From: Cypionkella psychrotolerans
GTDB taxonomy: Bacteria > Pseudomonadota > Alphaproteobacteria > Rhodobacterales > Rhodobacteraceae
Direction: 5' to 3'
NCBI RefSeq assembly: GCF_001294535.1
Contig: NZ_LGIC01000088.1
Coordinates: forward strand, 1-64,000
DNA: 64,000 nt
The notes under the pieces are model-generated. The model was not told the origin of the DNA, ran no database searches, and worked only from the letters and a program-made list of their open reading frames with translations. The first letter of the stretch is position 1; the number at the start of each line of letters is the position of its first letter. The translations under genes were made by a program, and so were the position numbers. Positions 7,412-16,237 of the stretch are shown one piece after another.

Positions 7412-7804
7412 CTACTTCACCCGGGTCCAAGTGCCGCCATCGCGGCAAATCCCGAACACGCAACCCCGCACCGCCAGCTTGTTACCCGCCAGCATCATGT
7501 CCGAATTATAGGTCTTGTCGCGGTCCGGCGACCAGATCTGGCCATCGTCGTAAAGCCCGTCCGAGTAGGCGACCATATCCCAGACGATCTTCTTGCCGAC
7601 GTTCTCACTGGCTTTTTCTTTGCCATCCGCGCCAAACGCCTTGATCAACGTGCCACAAAACGTCGCGCCACAGGGCTTGATCTGCACATAACCGAAATTG
7701 CCATTGTCATCGGGCTTGGTTTTCCAAATCCCCTCCACCGGGTCGGCGAAAGCCGCGCTTGCGCCAAAGGTCAGCGTGGCGGCGAGTATCAGTTTCTTCA
7801 GCAT
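7412..7804 (-). CDS. DUF2147 periplasmic protein
   Basis: A 130-residue secreted protein with a signal peptide (MLKKLILAATLTFGASAAFA, cleavage after AFA) and a DUF2147 domain: GIWKTKPDDNGNFGYVQIKPCG, FCGTLI and GCVFGICRDGGTWTRV. The start at 7804 has the ribosome-binding site AGGGAGG. Its function is unknown; the domain forms a lipocalin-like small beta barrel in related proteins. I recall it as a frequent passenger of rhodobacteral his clusters. Here it lies divergent to hisA, with 132 bases between the starts. Confidence 0.88.
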   Translation of the reverse strand: MLKKLILAATLTFGASAAFADPVEGIWKTKPDDNGNFGYVQIKPCGATFCGTLIKAFGADGKEKASENVGKKIVWDMVAYSDGLYDDGQIWSPDRDKTYNSDMMLAGNKLAVRGCVFGICRDGGTWTRVK

Positions 7805-7936
7805 GGTTTCCTCCCTCAAGGTCTTTCACAGGTTTGCGCGCAATCTTGGGCAAATCAACACTGACGTGGGGTCGCGCGGGTCTTGGCAATCGCGTCCGAG
7901 CACCCTAAAGCCTGCGGCAGAGATACGGAGGCTGTG

Positions 7937-8656
7937 ATGATCCTATACCCGGCGATTGATCTGAAAGACGGCCAATGCGTGCGGCTGCTGCGCGGTGAGA
8001 TGTCAGAGGCCACGGTGTTTGGCGATGACCCGGCGGCGCAGGCGCTGAAGTTTCAGGACGCGGGCTGCGCATGGCTGCATCTGGTCGATCTGAACGGCGC
8101 GTTTGCCGGGGCTCCGGTCAATGCGGCGGCGGTTGAGGCGATCTTGGCCCGCGTGCGCGTGCCTGCGCAGTTGGGCGGCGGTATCCGCGACATGGCGACG
8201 ATTGCGATGTGGCTGGAAAAGGGCCTGTCGAGGGTGATTTTGGGCACGGTGGCGGTGGAAAATCCGGCGCTGGTGCGTGTGGCGGCAAAGGCGTTCCCCG
8301 GTCAGGTTGCGGTGGGGATCGACGCCCGCAAAGGCTTCGTGGCGACCAAAGGCTGGGCGGTCGAAACCACAGTGAAAGTCACTGACCTCGCCCGCAGTTT
8401 TGAAGATGCTGGCGTCGCTGCGATCATCTACACCGACATCGACCGTGACGGCGCGATGCAGGGCCCGAACATCGAGGCGACCGAGGCTTTAGCACGGGCC
8501 GTCAGCATCCCGGTGATCGCGAGCGGGGGCGTCAGCCGGATGGAGGACTTGATCGCTTTGCGTGATACGGGTGTTATCGCGGGTGCGATCTCGGGGCGGG
8601 CGCTGTATGACGGGGCGATTGATCTGACCGCCGCGCTGAAGGTTCTGAGCCACTAG
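7937..8656 (+). CDS. hisA: HisA, ProFAR isomerase
   Basis: A 239-residue (beta/alpha)8 barrel that isomerises ProFAR to PRFAR, step four of histidine biosynthesis, in the cytosol. It begins [19 protein letters not shown], with the catalytic Asp8, and the second half repeats the pattern in [16 protein letters not shown] with the second catalytic Asp. The C-terminal phosphate site is [13 protein letters not shown]. The start at 7937 has GGAGG upstream, and the longer frame is rejected. It is followed by hisF and hisE on the same strand. Confidence 0.97.
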   Translation: MILYPAIDLKDGQCVRLLRGEMSEATVFGDDPAAQALKFQDAGCAWLHLVDLNGAFAGAPVNAAAVEAILARVRVPAQLGGGIRDMATIAMWLEKGLSRVILGTVAVENPALVRVAAKAFPGQVAVGIDARKGFVATKGWAVETTVKVTDLARSFEDAGVAAIIYTDIDRDGAMQGPNIEATEALARAVSIPVIASGGVSRMEDLIALRDTGVIAGAISGRALYDGAIDLTAALKVLSH

Positions 8657-8660
8657 GTCA

Positions 8661-8680
8661 TCCTCTGTGCTCAAATATCC
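8661..8680 (-). repeat. Dispersed intergenic repeat, copy 2
   Basis: On the minus strand, GGATATTTGAGCACAGAGGA, an exact family core. It lies between hisA and hisF, inside the operon. Confidence 0.75.
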
Positions 8681-8749
8681 TCAGGGTGAGGCGAAGCCGA
8701 GGGAGCGAGCCCCCTTTCGCCGCGCCGTCGCAAGCGATAAGGTCAAATC

Positions 8750-9511
8750 ATGCTGAAAACCCGCCTGATCCCCTGCCTTGATGTCGCCGATGGCCGCGTG
8801 GTCAAGGGGGTGAATTTTGTCTCCCTGCGCGACGCGGGCGATCCGGTGGAAGCCGCGCGCGCCTATGATGCGGCGGGGGCGGATGAGCTGTGTTTTCTCG
8901 ACATCCACGCGACGCACGAAAATCGCGGCACCATGTTTGATCTGGTGACGCGGACGGCTGAGGCTTGCTTCATGCCGCTGACCGTGGGCGGCGGGGTGCG
9001 CACGCATGAAGACGTGCGGGCGTTGCTGTTGGCGGGGGCGGATAAGGTGTCGTTCAACTCGGCAGCGGTGGCGAACCCGGATGTGGTGGCCGAGGCGGCG
9101 GATCGGTTTGGGTCGCAGTGCATCGTGGTGGCGATTGATGCCAAGACCGTCAGCCCCGGCAAATGGGAGATTTTCACCCATGGCGGGCGTAACGCCACCG
9201 GGATTGATGCGGTGGAATTTGCGCGGTTGGTGGTGGCGAAGGGGGCGGGGGAAATCCTGCTGACCTCGATGGACCGCGATGGCACGCGGGCGGGGTTCAA
9301 TCTGGGCCTGACGCGGGCGGTGTCGGATGCGGTCACGGTGCCGGTGATTGCCTCGGGCGGAGTGGGGACATTGGAGCATCTGGTGGAGGGTGTCACCAAG
9401 GGCGGTGCTTCGGCAGTGCTGGCGGCGTCGATCTTTCATTTCGGCGAGTTTTCGATTGGCGAGGCGAAGCAGTACATGGCTGCGGCGGGTATTCCGATGA
9501 GGTTGGCATGA
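8750..9511 (+). CDS. hisF: HisF, cyclase subunit of imidazole glycerol phosphate synthase
   Basis: A 253-residue barrel that, with HisH, converts PRFAR plus ammonia to imidazole glycerol phosphate and AICAR. The diagnostic start is [22 protein letters not shown] with catalytic Asp11; the second catalytic Asp lies in [15 protein letters not shown]. Phosphate-binding elements [13 protein letters not shown] and [13 protein letters not shown] are intact. It overlaps hisE by four bases, so the two are translationally coupled. Confidence 0.97.
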   Translation: MLKTRLIPCLDVADGRVVKGVNFVSLRDAGDPVEAARAYDAAGADELCFLDIHATHENRGTMFDLVTRTAEACFMPLTVGGGVRTHEDVRALLLAGADKVSFNSAAVANPDVVAEAADRFGSQCIVVAIDAKTVSPGKWEIFTHGGRNATGIDAVEFARLVVAKGAGEILLTSMDRDGTRAGFNLGLTRAVSDAVTVPVIASGGVGTLEHLVEGVTKGGASAVLAASIFHFGEFSIGEAKQYMAAAGIPMRLA

Positions 9512-9816
9512 GCGCGCTGGAGCGGTTGAGCGAGACGATTTTAACCCGCAGATCGGCGGACCCGGAGAGTTCTTGGACAGCGAAATTGCTGGCCAAGGGA
9601 CCGGAGAAATGCGCTGAGAAGTTCGGGGAAGAAGCCATTGAGGCGATTATTGAGGCGGTGAAGGGGGACCGCGTCAAGCTGACCTCGGAGGCGGCGGATG
9701 TGGTCTATCATTTGCTGGTGATGTTGGCGGCGCGGGACGTTTCGTTGGGGGATGTTCTGGCGGAATTGGAGCGGCGCGAGGGGGTTTCGGGGATTGTGGA
9801 GAAGGCGGCTCGGTAG
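9508..9816 (+). CDS. hisE: HisE, phosphoribosyl-ATP pyrophosphatase
   Basis: A 102-residue MazG-like all-alpha hydrolase that cleaves phosphoribosyl-ATP to phosphoribosyl-AMP and pyrophosphate, step two of histidine synthesis. Metal-binding glutamates are in [14 protein letters not shown] and the downstream helix has [16 protein letters not shown]. It is a stand-alone HisE with no HisI domain, as usual in alphaproteobacteria. It is the last gene of the + strand his unit; a hairpin and conserved module follow immediately. Confidence 0.96.
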   Translation: MSALERLSETILTRRSADPESSWTAKLLAKGPEKCAEKFGEEAIEAIIEAVKGDRVKLTSEAADVVYHLLVMLAARDVSLGDVLAELERREGVSGIVEKAAR

Positions 9817-9818
9817 GT

Positions 9819-9835
9819 GGTCCCGAGTTGGGACC
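9819..9835 (+). terminator. Short hairpin after hisE (module landmark)
   Basis: GGTCCC-GAGTT-GGGACC, a perfect 6-bp stem three bases after the hisE stop. Its exact reverse complement occurs after iorB at 41915-41931. No strong T-run follows, so terminator function is uncertain. Confidence 0.6.
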
Positions 9836-9947
9836 GTGAGGGGTATTGAACAATATCAATGCGTTGTATTTTCGATTTAGAGATTTTTAACGATTGCGCT
9901 GGGTGAGGTGGTGGAGCCTCCGGCGGGGATATTTAGGCCAAGATGAA
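9819..9947 (+). repeat. Composite downstream module, copy 1 (after hisE)
   Basis: Landmarks in order are the GGTCCC hairpin (+0), CAATGCGTTG (+38), GATTTTTAAC (+63), GGAGCCTCCGGCGGG (+94) and a GGATATTT..GGCCAAGATGAA repeat end. The same series lies after iorB with +63 and +94 kept exactly. Confidence 0.75.
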
Positions 9948-9968
9948 ATTGTTAAGGGGGTTGCGGGT

Positions 9969-10877
9969 TTAGCCGAATACCGACCAACCCATGCCGCGCG
10001 CCAGTTTTTCCACCGCGATGGAGCCGAGTTTGGAGTTGCCATAGTCGTTCAGACCCGGCGACCAGACCGCGATTGAGGCTTTGCCGGGGGCGATCGCCAG
10101 AATACCGCCGCCGACCCCGGATTTGCCGGGAAGGCCGACGCGATAGGCGAATTCGCCCGAGGCGTCGTAGTGGCCGCAGGTCATCATCAACGCGTTGATG
10201 CGGCGGATGCGGGCGATTGAGACGAGGCGAGGGCAACCGGGCGCACCGAGCAGGAAGCGGCCCGCGCGGGCGAGTTGGGCGGTGGTCATCTCAACCGCGC
10301 ATTGGTGGACATAGGTGCCGATGGCAAGCGCGGTTGGATTGCGCAGATTGCCCATCGCGGCCATGAACGAGGCGAGGGCGATGTTGCGATGCGCGGTGGC
10401 TTGTTCGGAGGCCGCCACCGCTTTGTTGATGCTGATCGTTTCATCCTCGGCGGCGGCTTGGATGAAACGGAGGAGTTCAGCCAGAACTTCGCGCGGTTGG
10501 CGACCTTGCAGAATAGCATCGGTGACGGCGATGGCCCCGGCGTTGACGAACGGATTGCGCGGGATGCCGTTTTCTTGCTCCAACTGCAGGATCGAGTTGA
10601 AGGCGAGGCCAGATGGCTCGCGGCCAACCCGCGTCCAGATTTGATCGCCCAAGCGCCCCAAGGCGATGGCGAGGGTGAAGACCTTGGAGATTGACTGGAT
10701 CGAGAACGGTGTCGCGGCGTCGCCTGCGGTGAGGGTTTCGCCTGAAGGCAATGCCACCGCGATGCCAAATTGCTGCGGGTCGATTTTCGCCAGTTCGGGG
10801 ATGTAGTTGGCGACTGTGCCGCGATCTGTGGCATCGTGCATCTCGGCGGCGATCTGGTCGAGCAGAGCCTGCATCAC
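9969..10877 (-). CDS. glsA: Glutaminase A family
   Basis: A 302-residue serine-dependent beta-lactamase-like glutaminase converting glutamine to glutamate and ammonia in the cytosol. The catalytic pair is Ser62/Lys65 in [17 protein letters not shown]. Other family blocks are [46 protein letters not shown] and [15 protein letters not shown]. Length is normal. It starts directly after the hisH stop with no gap, which ties it to histidine or glutamine nitrogen use. Such a his-operon placement is unusual in my experience but plausible, since HisH itself consumes glutamine. Confidence 0.95.
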   Translation of the reverse strand: MMQALLDQIAAEMHDATDRGTVANYIPELAKIDPQQFGIAVALPSGETLTAGDAATPFSIQSISKVFTLAIALGRLGDQIWTRVGREPSGLAFNSILQLEQENGIPRNPFVNAGAIAVTDAILQGRQPREVLAELLRFIQAAAEDETISINKAVAASEQATAHRNIALASFMAAMGNLRNPTALAIGTYVHQCAVEMTTAQLARAGRFLLGAPGCPRLVSIARIRRINALMMTCGHYDASGEFAYRVGLPGKSGVGGGILAIAPGKASIAVWSPGLNDYGNSKLGSIAVEKLARGMGWSVFG

Positions 10878-11516
10878 TTACGGCTTCCAGCGCAGGAAAT
10901 TGCCGATCAGGCGCAGGCCAGTGGCTTGGCTTTTCTCGGGGTGGAACTGCATCCCCAGCATGGTGTCGCGGCCGATGATCGCGGTGATGTCGCCCGCGTA
11001 ATCAACATGGGCGAGTCGTTCGCCGGGGTTTTCAACGCGGAAATGGTAGGAGTGGACGAAATAGGCGTGGTCGCCGGTTTTGATTCCTTCGAGCACCGGG
11101 TGCGGGTGGTCGATGATCAGGTCGTTCCAGCCCATATGCGGGACCTTTAGGCTCGGATCGCTGGGGGTGATTTTCACCACTTCGCCCGGAATCCACGCGA
11201 AGCCCTTGGTGTCTTCGTATTCGCGGCCCCATGTGGCCATCATCTGCATGCCGACACAGATGCCCAAGAACGGACGGGCGCGGCGTGTGACGGCTTCCTC
11301 AATGGCCTCAAACAGCCCGCCGTAAGTGCCCAAGGCGCGGCGGCAGGCGGGGAAGGCGCCGTCACCAGGCAGCACGATCCGGTCGGCGCGGGCGACATCC
11401 TCGGGGCGGGAGGAGACCAGCACTTCGCCCGCATCGGTTTCCAGCGCCATGCGTTGGAACGCCTTTTCAGCCGAGTGCAGGTTGCCGGAATCGTAGTCTA
11501 CGAGGACGGTGAGCAT
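10878..11516 (-). CDS. hisH: HisH, glutamine amidotransferase subunit of IGP synthase
   Basis: A 212-residue class I amidotransferase that supplies ammonia to HisF. The nucleophile is Cys87 in FLGICVGMQMMA, and the His192/Glu194 dyad is in GMQFHPEKSQ. It starts LTVLVDYDSGNLHSAEKA, typical for HisH. It lies between hisB and glsA on the minus strand, convergent with the hisA-hisF-hisE unit. Confidence 0.97.
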   Translation of the reverse strand: MLTVLVDYDSGNLHSAEKAFQRMALETDAGEVLVSSRPEDVARADRIVLPGDGAFPACRRALGTYGGLFEAIEEAVTRRARPFLGICVGMQMMATWGREYEDTKGFAWIPGEVVKITPSDPSLKVPHMGWNDLIIDHPHPVLEGIKTGDHAYFVHSYHFRVENPGERLAHVDYAGDITAIIGRDTMLGMQFHPEKSQATGLRLIGNFLRWKP

Positions 11517-11549
11517 TTTGACGGGCCTTGGGTTGCTGGGGCGTCGGAT

Positions 11550-11582
11550 GCCTCCGGCGGGGATATTTGAGCGCAGAGGATG
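11550..11582 (-). repeat. Dispersed intergenic repeat, copy 4, within the hisB-hisH gap
   Basis: Plus-strand reading: GCCTCCGGCGGG, then GATATTTGAGC, GCAGAGGATG. It is the full-length form of the family and occupies much of the 89-base gap between hisB and hisH. Confidence 0.75.
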
Positions 11583-11605
11583 GGTTGAGCGGCAAAAAGC
11601 AGGGG

Positions 11606-12193
11606 CTAGAGTGCGCCTTTGGTGGAAGGCAGGACGCCTGCCATGCGGGGGTCGGGTTCGACGGCTTCGCGTAAGGCCCGCGCGACGGATTTGAAGGCGG
11701 CTTCGGCGATGTGGTGGCTGTTGATGCCGTGGATCAGATCGACATGCAGGGTGATGCCGCCGTGGGTGGCGAGGGCTTGGAAGAATTCGCGCACCAGTTC
11801 GGTGTCAAACGTGCCGATTTTGGCGGCGGTGAAGGCGATATTCCAGACGAGGAAGGGGCGTGCGGAGAGGTCTAACGCGCAGGCGACTTGGGTGTCGTCC
11901 ATCGCCAGCTGGAAATGGCCGTAGCGGCGTATGCCTTTCTTGTCGCCCAAAGCGCGGGTCAGGGCTTGGCCGAGGGCGATGCCGACGTCTTCGACGGTAT
12001 GGTGATCGTCGATGTGCAGATCGCCCGTGGCCTGAACGGTGAGGTCGATCAGCGAATGGCGGGCGAGTTGATCGAGCATGTGGTCGAAGAAGCCGACGCC
12101 GGTTTTGATCTTGGCTTGGCCGGAACCGTCGAGGTTGATGGCGACTTCGATCTTGGTCTCATTGGTGTTGCGGGTGATCTCGGCTGTGCGCAT
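11606..12193 (-). CDS. hisB: HisB, imidazoleglycerol-phosphate dehydratase
   Basis: A 195-residue monofunctional IGP dehydratase producing imidazole acetol phosphate. The metal-binding His/Glu motifs are all visible: [35 protein letters not shown], then [35 protein letters not shown] at the C-terminal side. The start at 12193 ([19 protein letters not shown]) is chosen; upstream codons are proline-rich and atypical. It is divergent from the phosphomannomutase gene with about 130 bases between starts. Confidence 0.97.
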   Translation of the reverse strand: MRTAEITRNTNETKIEVAINLDGSGQAKIKTGVGFFDHMLDQLARHSLIDLTVQATGDLHIDDHHTVEDVGIALGQALTRALGDKKGIRRYGHFQLAMDDTQVACALDLSARPFLVWNIAFTAAKIGTFDTELVREFFQALATHGGITLHVDLIHGINSHHIAEAAFKSVARALREAVEPDPRMAGVLPSTKGAL

Positions 12194-12321
12194 CGGCGGC
12201 TCCGGTGTCAGGGTTGCGGCCTTATAGGGCGGGGGGGGCGGTTTGGAAAGGCTTTGGCTGCTGGACCTTTGGCGCAGGCCGCCTATTGTGGCGCGGATAT
12301 TTGGCGGCAATCTGGTGAGAC

Positions 12322-13695
12322 ATGACAACTTATACCTGCTTCAAGGCCTATGACATTCGCGGCAAGCTCGGCGACGAGCTAAATGCAGATATTGCGCGGC
12401 GGATCGGACGGGCGTTTGCCGAGGGCTTGGGGGCAAAGCGCGTGGTGCTGGGGCAGGATTGCCGGGCGTCCTCGGCGGAACTGGCGCAGGCTGTGGCCGA
12501 GGGGCTGGTGGCGGCGGGGGGCGAGGTGATGGATCTGGGCCTGTGCGGCACCGAGGAGATGTATTTTGCCACCACGGCGCTGGAGGCGGATGGTGGCATC
12601 GAGGTGACGGCCTCGCACAATCCGATGGATTACAATGGCATGAAGATGGTGCGGCGGGGGTCTGCGCCGTTGGATGCTGCGACTGGGCTGGCGCGGATCA
12701 AGGCTTTGGCGGAGAGCGGGGCATTTGCTGAGGCGTTGCCTGCGGGGCGTGTGGTCGATGCTAGCGGGACTCGGGCGGGGTTTGTCGAGCGCGTGTTGTC
12801 GTTTGTTGATGTGGGCGCGCTGCGACCTTTGAAGATCGTGGTGAACGCGGGCAATGGCGCGGCGGGGCCGACGTTTGATGCGATTGCTGAGGCTTTGGCG
12901 GCGGCGGGGGCTCCGCTGGAGTTTGTGCGAATGCATCATCAGCCGGACGGCAGTTTTCCGAACGGCATCCCGAACCCGTTGTTGCCGGAAAACCAACCGG
13001 TGACGGCGGCGGCGGTCGTTGCGGCGGGGGCGGATATGGGCGTGGCTTGGGATGGCGATTTCGACCGTTGCTTCTTGTTCGATGCGAGCGGTGGCTTTGT
13101 GGCCGGGGAATATCTCGTCGGGTTGTTGGCGGAAGTGTTTTTGGCGAAAGAGCCGGGGGCCGTGATCATCCATGACCCGCGGGTGATCTGGAACACGCAG
13201 GATGTGGTGGCGCGGGCGGGCGGGACCACGGTAGCGGCACCGACAGGGCACGCGTTTCTGAAGCAGGCGTTGCGCGATACCGGGGCGATTTATGGCGGCG
13301 AGATGTCGGCGCACCACTATTTCCGCGATTTCATGGCCTGCGATTCTGGGATGATCCCGTGGCTGTTGGTGGCGGAGCTGATGGGGCGGTCGGGGCTTTC
13401 GCTCGCCGATCTGCTGGCGGCGCGGCGGGCGGCGTTTCCGTCTTCGGGTGAGATCAACTTTCGGGTCAAGGACGCCAAGGCCACGGTGGCGCGGATCGAG
13501 GCGGTTTATGCGCCGCAAGCGGTCGGGCGGCAGGATATCGACGGGTTGTCGCTGGAGTTTGGCGATTGGCGGTTCAATTTGCGGTCTTCCAACACCGAGC
13601 CGTTGCTGCGGCTGAACGTGGAATCGCACGGGCGGCTGGATCTGGTAGAAAAGGCCGTGGCGGAGATTTCGGCTTTGATCGGGTCGGTGGGCTGA
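12322..13695 (+). CDS. Phosphomannomutase / phosphoglucomutase
   Basis: A 457-residue alpha-D-phosphohexomutase interconverting hexose 1- and 6-phosphates for polysaccharide precursor supply. All four domains show their loops: phosphoserine Ser98 in [11 protein letters not shown], the metal loop DGDFDR at 244-249, the sugar-specificity loop GEMSAHHYF at 326-334, and the phosphate-binding SSNTEPLLR at about 422-430. GEMSAHH is the type seen in bifunctional PMM/PGM enzymes. The gene is single, with a hairpin-bearing repeat after it. Confidence 0.95.
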   Translation: MTTYTCFKAYDIRGKLGDELNADIARRIGRAFAEGLGAKRVVLGQDCRASSAELAQAVAEGLVAAGGEVMDLGLCGTEEMYFATTALEADGGIEVTASHNPMDYNGMKMVRRGSAPLDAATGLARIKALAESGAFAEALPAGRVVDASGTRAGFVERVLSFVDVGALRPLKIVVNAGNGAAGPTFDAIAEALAAAGAPLEFVRMHHQPDGSFPNGIPNPLLPENQPVTAAAVVAAGADMGVAWDGDFDRCFLFDASGGFVAGEYLVGLLAEVFLAKEPGAVIIHDPRVIWNTQDVVARAGGTTVAAPTGHAFLKQALRDTGAIYGGEMSAHHYFRDFMACDSGMIPWLLVAELMGRSGLSLADLLAARRAAFPSSGEINFRVKDAKATVARIEAVYAPQAVGRQDIDGLSLEFGDWRFNLRSSNTEPLLRLNVESHGRLDLVEKAVAEISALIGSVG

Positions 13696-13705
13696 GATGC
13701 CGGAT

Positions 13706-13808
13706 GCCTCCGGCTAGCCGGAATGCTTTAGCATTCCGGACTGGATATTTGGGCCAAGATGAAAGCCCCGAAGGGATTTTCTCTTTCTTAAATACTCCCG
13801 CCAGAGGC
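13706..13808. repeat. Dispersed repeat copy 5 with inserted hairpin, facing a partial inverted copy
   Basis: GCCTCCGG is followed by a perfect 9-bp stem CCGGAATGC-TTTA-GCATTCCGG (13718-13739), then GGATATTTGGGCCAAGATGAA. An inverted unit TCTTTCTTAAATACTCCCGC-CAGAGGC ends at 13808. It lies between the convergent phosphomutase and UxaA-like genes and could terminate both. Confidence 0.7.
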
Positions 13809-13817
13809 TCTTTCTTG

Positions 13818-15341
13818 TTACATCACCGCACCGATTTGCCATGGCACGAACTCGGCCCCACCAAAGCCGAGGTCTTCCGAGAAGGTGCGCTGTCCTGACG
13901 CCACAGCGATGACTTTCTCAAGGATTTCAGCACCTTTCGCGGCGATGCTCACACCGTTTGTGAGGATGTCGCCGCAGTTGATGTCCATATCTTCGGCCAT
14001 GCGGGCATACATTTCACTGTTGGTCGCAAGCTTGATGCAGGGGCTGGGTTTATAGCCGGAGACTGAGCCGCGTCCGGTGGTGAAGATGATCATCGTGGCC
14101 CCGGAGGCGATTTGTCCGGTGACGGAACAGGGATCATAGCCGGGGCTGTCCATATAGGTGAAGCCGGGGGTGGTGATCGGTTCGGCGAATTTATAGACGC
14201 CGACGAGGGGGGCTGTGCCGCCTTTGGCGACGGCGCCGAGGGATTTCTCCAGGATCGTGGTCAAGCCGCCCTTTTTGTTGCCGGGGGAAGGGTTGTTGTC
14301 CATCTCGCCGCCGTTGCGGGCGGTGTAATCTTCCCACCACTGGATGCGTTCCAGCAGTTTCTCGCCAACCTCTTTCGAGACGGCGCGGCGGGTCAGCAGG
14401 TGTTCGGCACCGTAAATCTCGGGGGTTTCTGACAGGATTGTAGTGCCGCCCATCTGCACCAGCAAGTCGGACATATGTCCAAGTGCCGGATTGGCGGTGA
14501 TGCCGGAATAACCGTCCGAGCCGCCGCATTGCAACCCGATGATCAGCTTGGAGACTGGCGCAGGGGCGCGGCCGGTATGGCTGGCGACCTCGGCCATCTC
14601 GCGCAGAACCTTCAGTCCCGCGGCAATCGTGGCGCGGGTGCCGCCGGTTTGCTGGATGGTCATGTAGCGGAAATTGCCATCGGGGCGCAGGCGGCCTTGG
14701 CCGACGAGGTCTGGCACCTGCATCACTTCGCAGCCCAACCCCACCAGCAGGATGCCGCCGAAATTGGCGTTGCGGGCGTAGCCTTTAAGGGTGCGCATCA
14801 GGGTGTCGTAGCCCTCATTCACGCCAGACATGCCACATCCGGTATTGTGCACGATGGGCACAAAGCCGTCGATATTCGGCATTGCCGACAGCACCGGGTC
14901 TTTCTCGGCGGCTTCGGCGATAAAGCGGGCGACCGAGCCGGAGCAGTTCACCGAGGTGAGGATGCCGATGTAATTGCGGGTGCCGACTTGGCCATCGGCG
15001 CGGTGGTAGCCCAAGAATTCACGCGGCGGCAAAGCGGGCAGCGGGTGGCTTTCGCTGCCGATGGCGTAATCGTCGGTATGTGGCCCCATGCCGAGATTGT
15101 GGCTGTGAATATGCGCGCCGGGGGGGATATCGACCAAGGCTTGACCGATGATCTGGCCGTAGCGGATCACCTGCTCGCCCGCAGCAATCGGGCGGGTGGC
15201 GATTTTGTGGCCACGGGGAATCGCTTGGGTGGTGGCAATCTCCAGCCCGCCCGGCTGCGCCCCTGCGGGCAGATCGACCAAGGCGATCACCAGATTATCG
15301 GCTGGATTTAACCGTATCACACTTTGATTGCTTTGTAACAT
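13818..15341 (-). CDS. UxaA-family altronate/galactarate-type dehydratase
   Basis: A 507-residue sugar-acid dehydratase of the UxaA/GarD family, which removes water from hexonates using iron. It has an N-terminal SAF domain (about 10-95, RLNPADNLVIALVDLPAG ... GHKIATRPI) and the two-part GD_AH region, with HNTGCGMS, LQCGGSDGYSGITANPALG, MDSPGYDPCSVTGQIASGAT and INCGDILTNG. Cys and His residues for the metal are present. UxaA from E. coli is similar in length. It is divergent from a GntR regulator with only 52 bases between them and the palindrome CTAACATGTTAG there. The actual acid (altronate, galactarate, fuconate or other) cannot be told. Confidence 0.9.
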   Translation of the reverse strand: MLQSNQSVIRLNPADNLVIALVDLPAGAQPGGLEIATTQAIPRGHKIATRPIAAGEQVIRYGQIIGQALVDIPPGAHIHSHNLGMGPHTDDYAIGSESHPLPALPPREFLGYHRADGQVGTRNYIGILTSVNCSGSVARFIAEAAEKDPVLSAMPNIDGFVPIVHNTGCGMSGVNEGYDTLMRTLKGYARNANFGGILLVGLGCEVMQVPDLVGQGRLRPDGNFRYMTIQQTGGTRATIAAGLKVLREMAEVASHTGRAPAPVSKLIIGLQCGGSDGYSGITANPALGHMSDLLVQMGGTTILSETPEIYGAEHLLTRRAVSKEVGEKLLERIQWWEDYTARNGGEMDNNPSPGNKKGGLTTILEKSLGAVAKGGTAPLVGVYKFAEPITTPGFTYMDSPGYDPCSVTGQIASGATMIIFTTGRGSVSGYKPSPCIKLATNSEMYARMAEDMDINCGDILTNGVSIAAKGAEILEKVIAVASGQRTFSEDLGFGGAEFVPWQIGAVM

Positions 15342-15380
15342 TTTGCTGTCGCCTTTGCTTGATCCCGAGGCTTGGCTCGG

Positions 15381-15400
15381 CTAACATGTTAGCATGTTAC
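15381..15400. promoter_or_regulatory. GntR operator candidate, site 1
   Basis: Perfect 12-bp palindrome CTAACATGTTAG at 15381-15392, extended by a further half site CATGTTAC that contains the regulator's own ATG (15394). It lies in the uxaA-gntR divergent promoter. Matching sites occur at 17278 and 24064. Confidence 0.75.
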
Positions 15401-16125
15401 AGCTCGATGACGCCTTCTCACAAGACCCGATCGCGGATAATCCCCGCTTGCAACCGCTTGAAGCGTTCTCTGGATCGCTGGGCGCGAAGGTCTATCAAAC
15501 GCTGCGGCAGGCGATTTTATCGCTGAGTTACCGCCCCGGTGAAATTCTGCGCAAGCCCGAGATTTGCGCGGAATTGGGGGTGTCGCGCAGCCCGGTGTCG
15601 GATGCGGTGGCGCGGCTGGCGGGGGAAGGGCTGGTCGATGTGGTGCCGCAAGCGGGCACCTATGTGGCGCGATTCTCGATGGCCGAAATCCGCGAGGGCG
15701 CGTTTCTGCGTGAGGCGATTGAGTTGCAGGCGATCGAGCTGGTGGCCGACAGCATAAGCGATGAGCAGTTGGTGACCTTGCGGCGCAATATCACCGTGCA
15801 GGCGGCGCTGCTGGCCGATGGCGATTTTCCGGGGTTTTATCAACTCGATGGCGAGATGCACGAGTTGATCCGCAGCTTTACCGGCTTTCGCAAGCTGTCG
15901 GCGGTGGCAGAAACCGCTTGGGTGCATGTCGAACGCGCGCGGCGGTTGGTGCTGCCGGTGGATGGGAGGGTGGCGGCGACTTTGGAAGAGCACCGCGCGA
16001 TTCTGTCGGCATTGGAGGCGCGTGATCCGCAGGCAGCGCGGGCGGCGATGCGGCTGCATTTGCGGAAATTGGTGACCTATCTGGAGCCATTGGAGCGCAG
16101 CCACCCGGAGTTGTTTAATCCTTAA
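15394..16125 (+). CDS. GntR-family (FadR/FCD) transcriptional regulator of the sugar locus
   Basis: A 243-residue regulator. Winged HTH at about 30-95 (LRQAILSLSYRPGEILRKPEICAELGVSRSPVSDAVARLAGEGLVDVVPQAGTYV) and a helical FCD ligand domain after it, with candidate metal-binding residues in YQLDGEMHELI, EEHRAIL and MRLHLRKLV. FCD regulators typically bind sugar acids or other organic acids. The start ATG lies inside the operator and has no good ribosome-binding site, so it may be translated from a leaderless or very short transcript, or start slightly later. It is divergent from the UxaA-type gene and probably controls it and two other promoters. Confidence 0.92.
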   Translation: MLQLDDAFSQDPIADNPRLQPLEAFSGSLGAKVYQTLRQAILSLSYRPGEILRKPEICAELGVSRSPVSDAVARLAGEGLVDVVPQAGTYVARFSMAEIREGAFLREAIELQAIELVADSISDEQLVTLRRNITVQAALLADGDFPGFYQLDGEMHELIRSFTGFRKLSAVAETAWVHVERARRLVLPVDGRVAATLEEHRAILSALEARDPQAARAAMRLHLRKLVTYLEPLERSHPELFNP

Positions 16126-16193
16126 CGCGCGATCTCGCTGCGGGCGTGGGACCGGGGGCACCCCCCCGCGTGGCGCAGGGCCGCTTTCCCCGC

Positions 16194-16217
16194 GGGATAT
16201 TTGTGCATAGAGGATGA
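16194..16217 (+). repeat. Dispersed intergenic repeat, copy 6
   Basis: GGATATTTGTGCATAGAGGATGAA between the convergent gntR and aldo-keto reductase genes, preceded by a G/C-rich stretch (GGGGGCACCCCCCC) that can form a stem. Confidence 0.7.
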
Positions 16218-16237
16218 AGTTTTTAGGTAGATTTTAG

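Noticed and set aside
12379-13629. Open frame antisense to the phosphomutase gene
   Set aside because: Arg/His/Pro-rich shadow of a gene with all catalytic motifs on the + strand.
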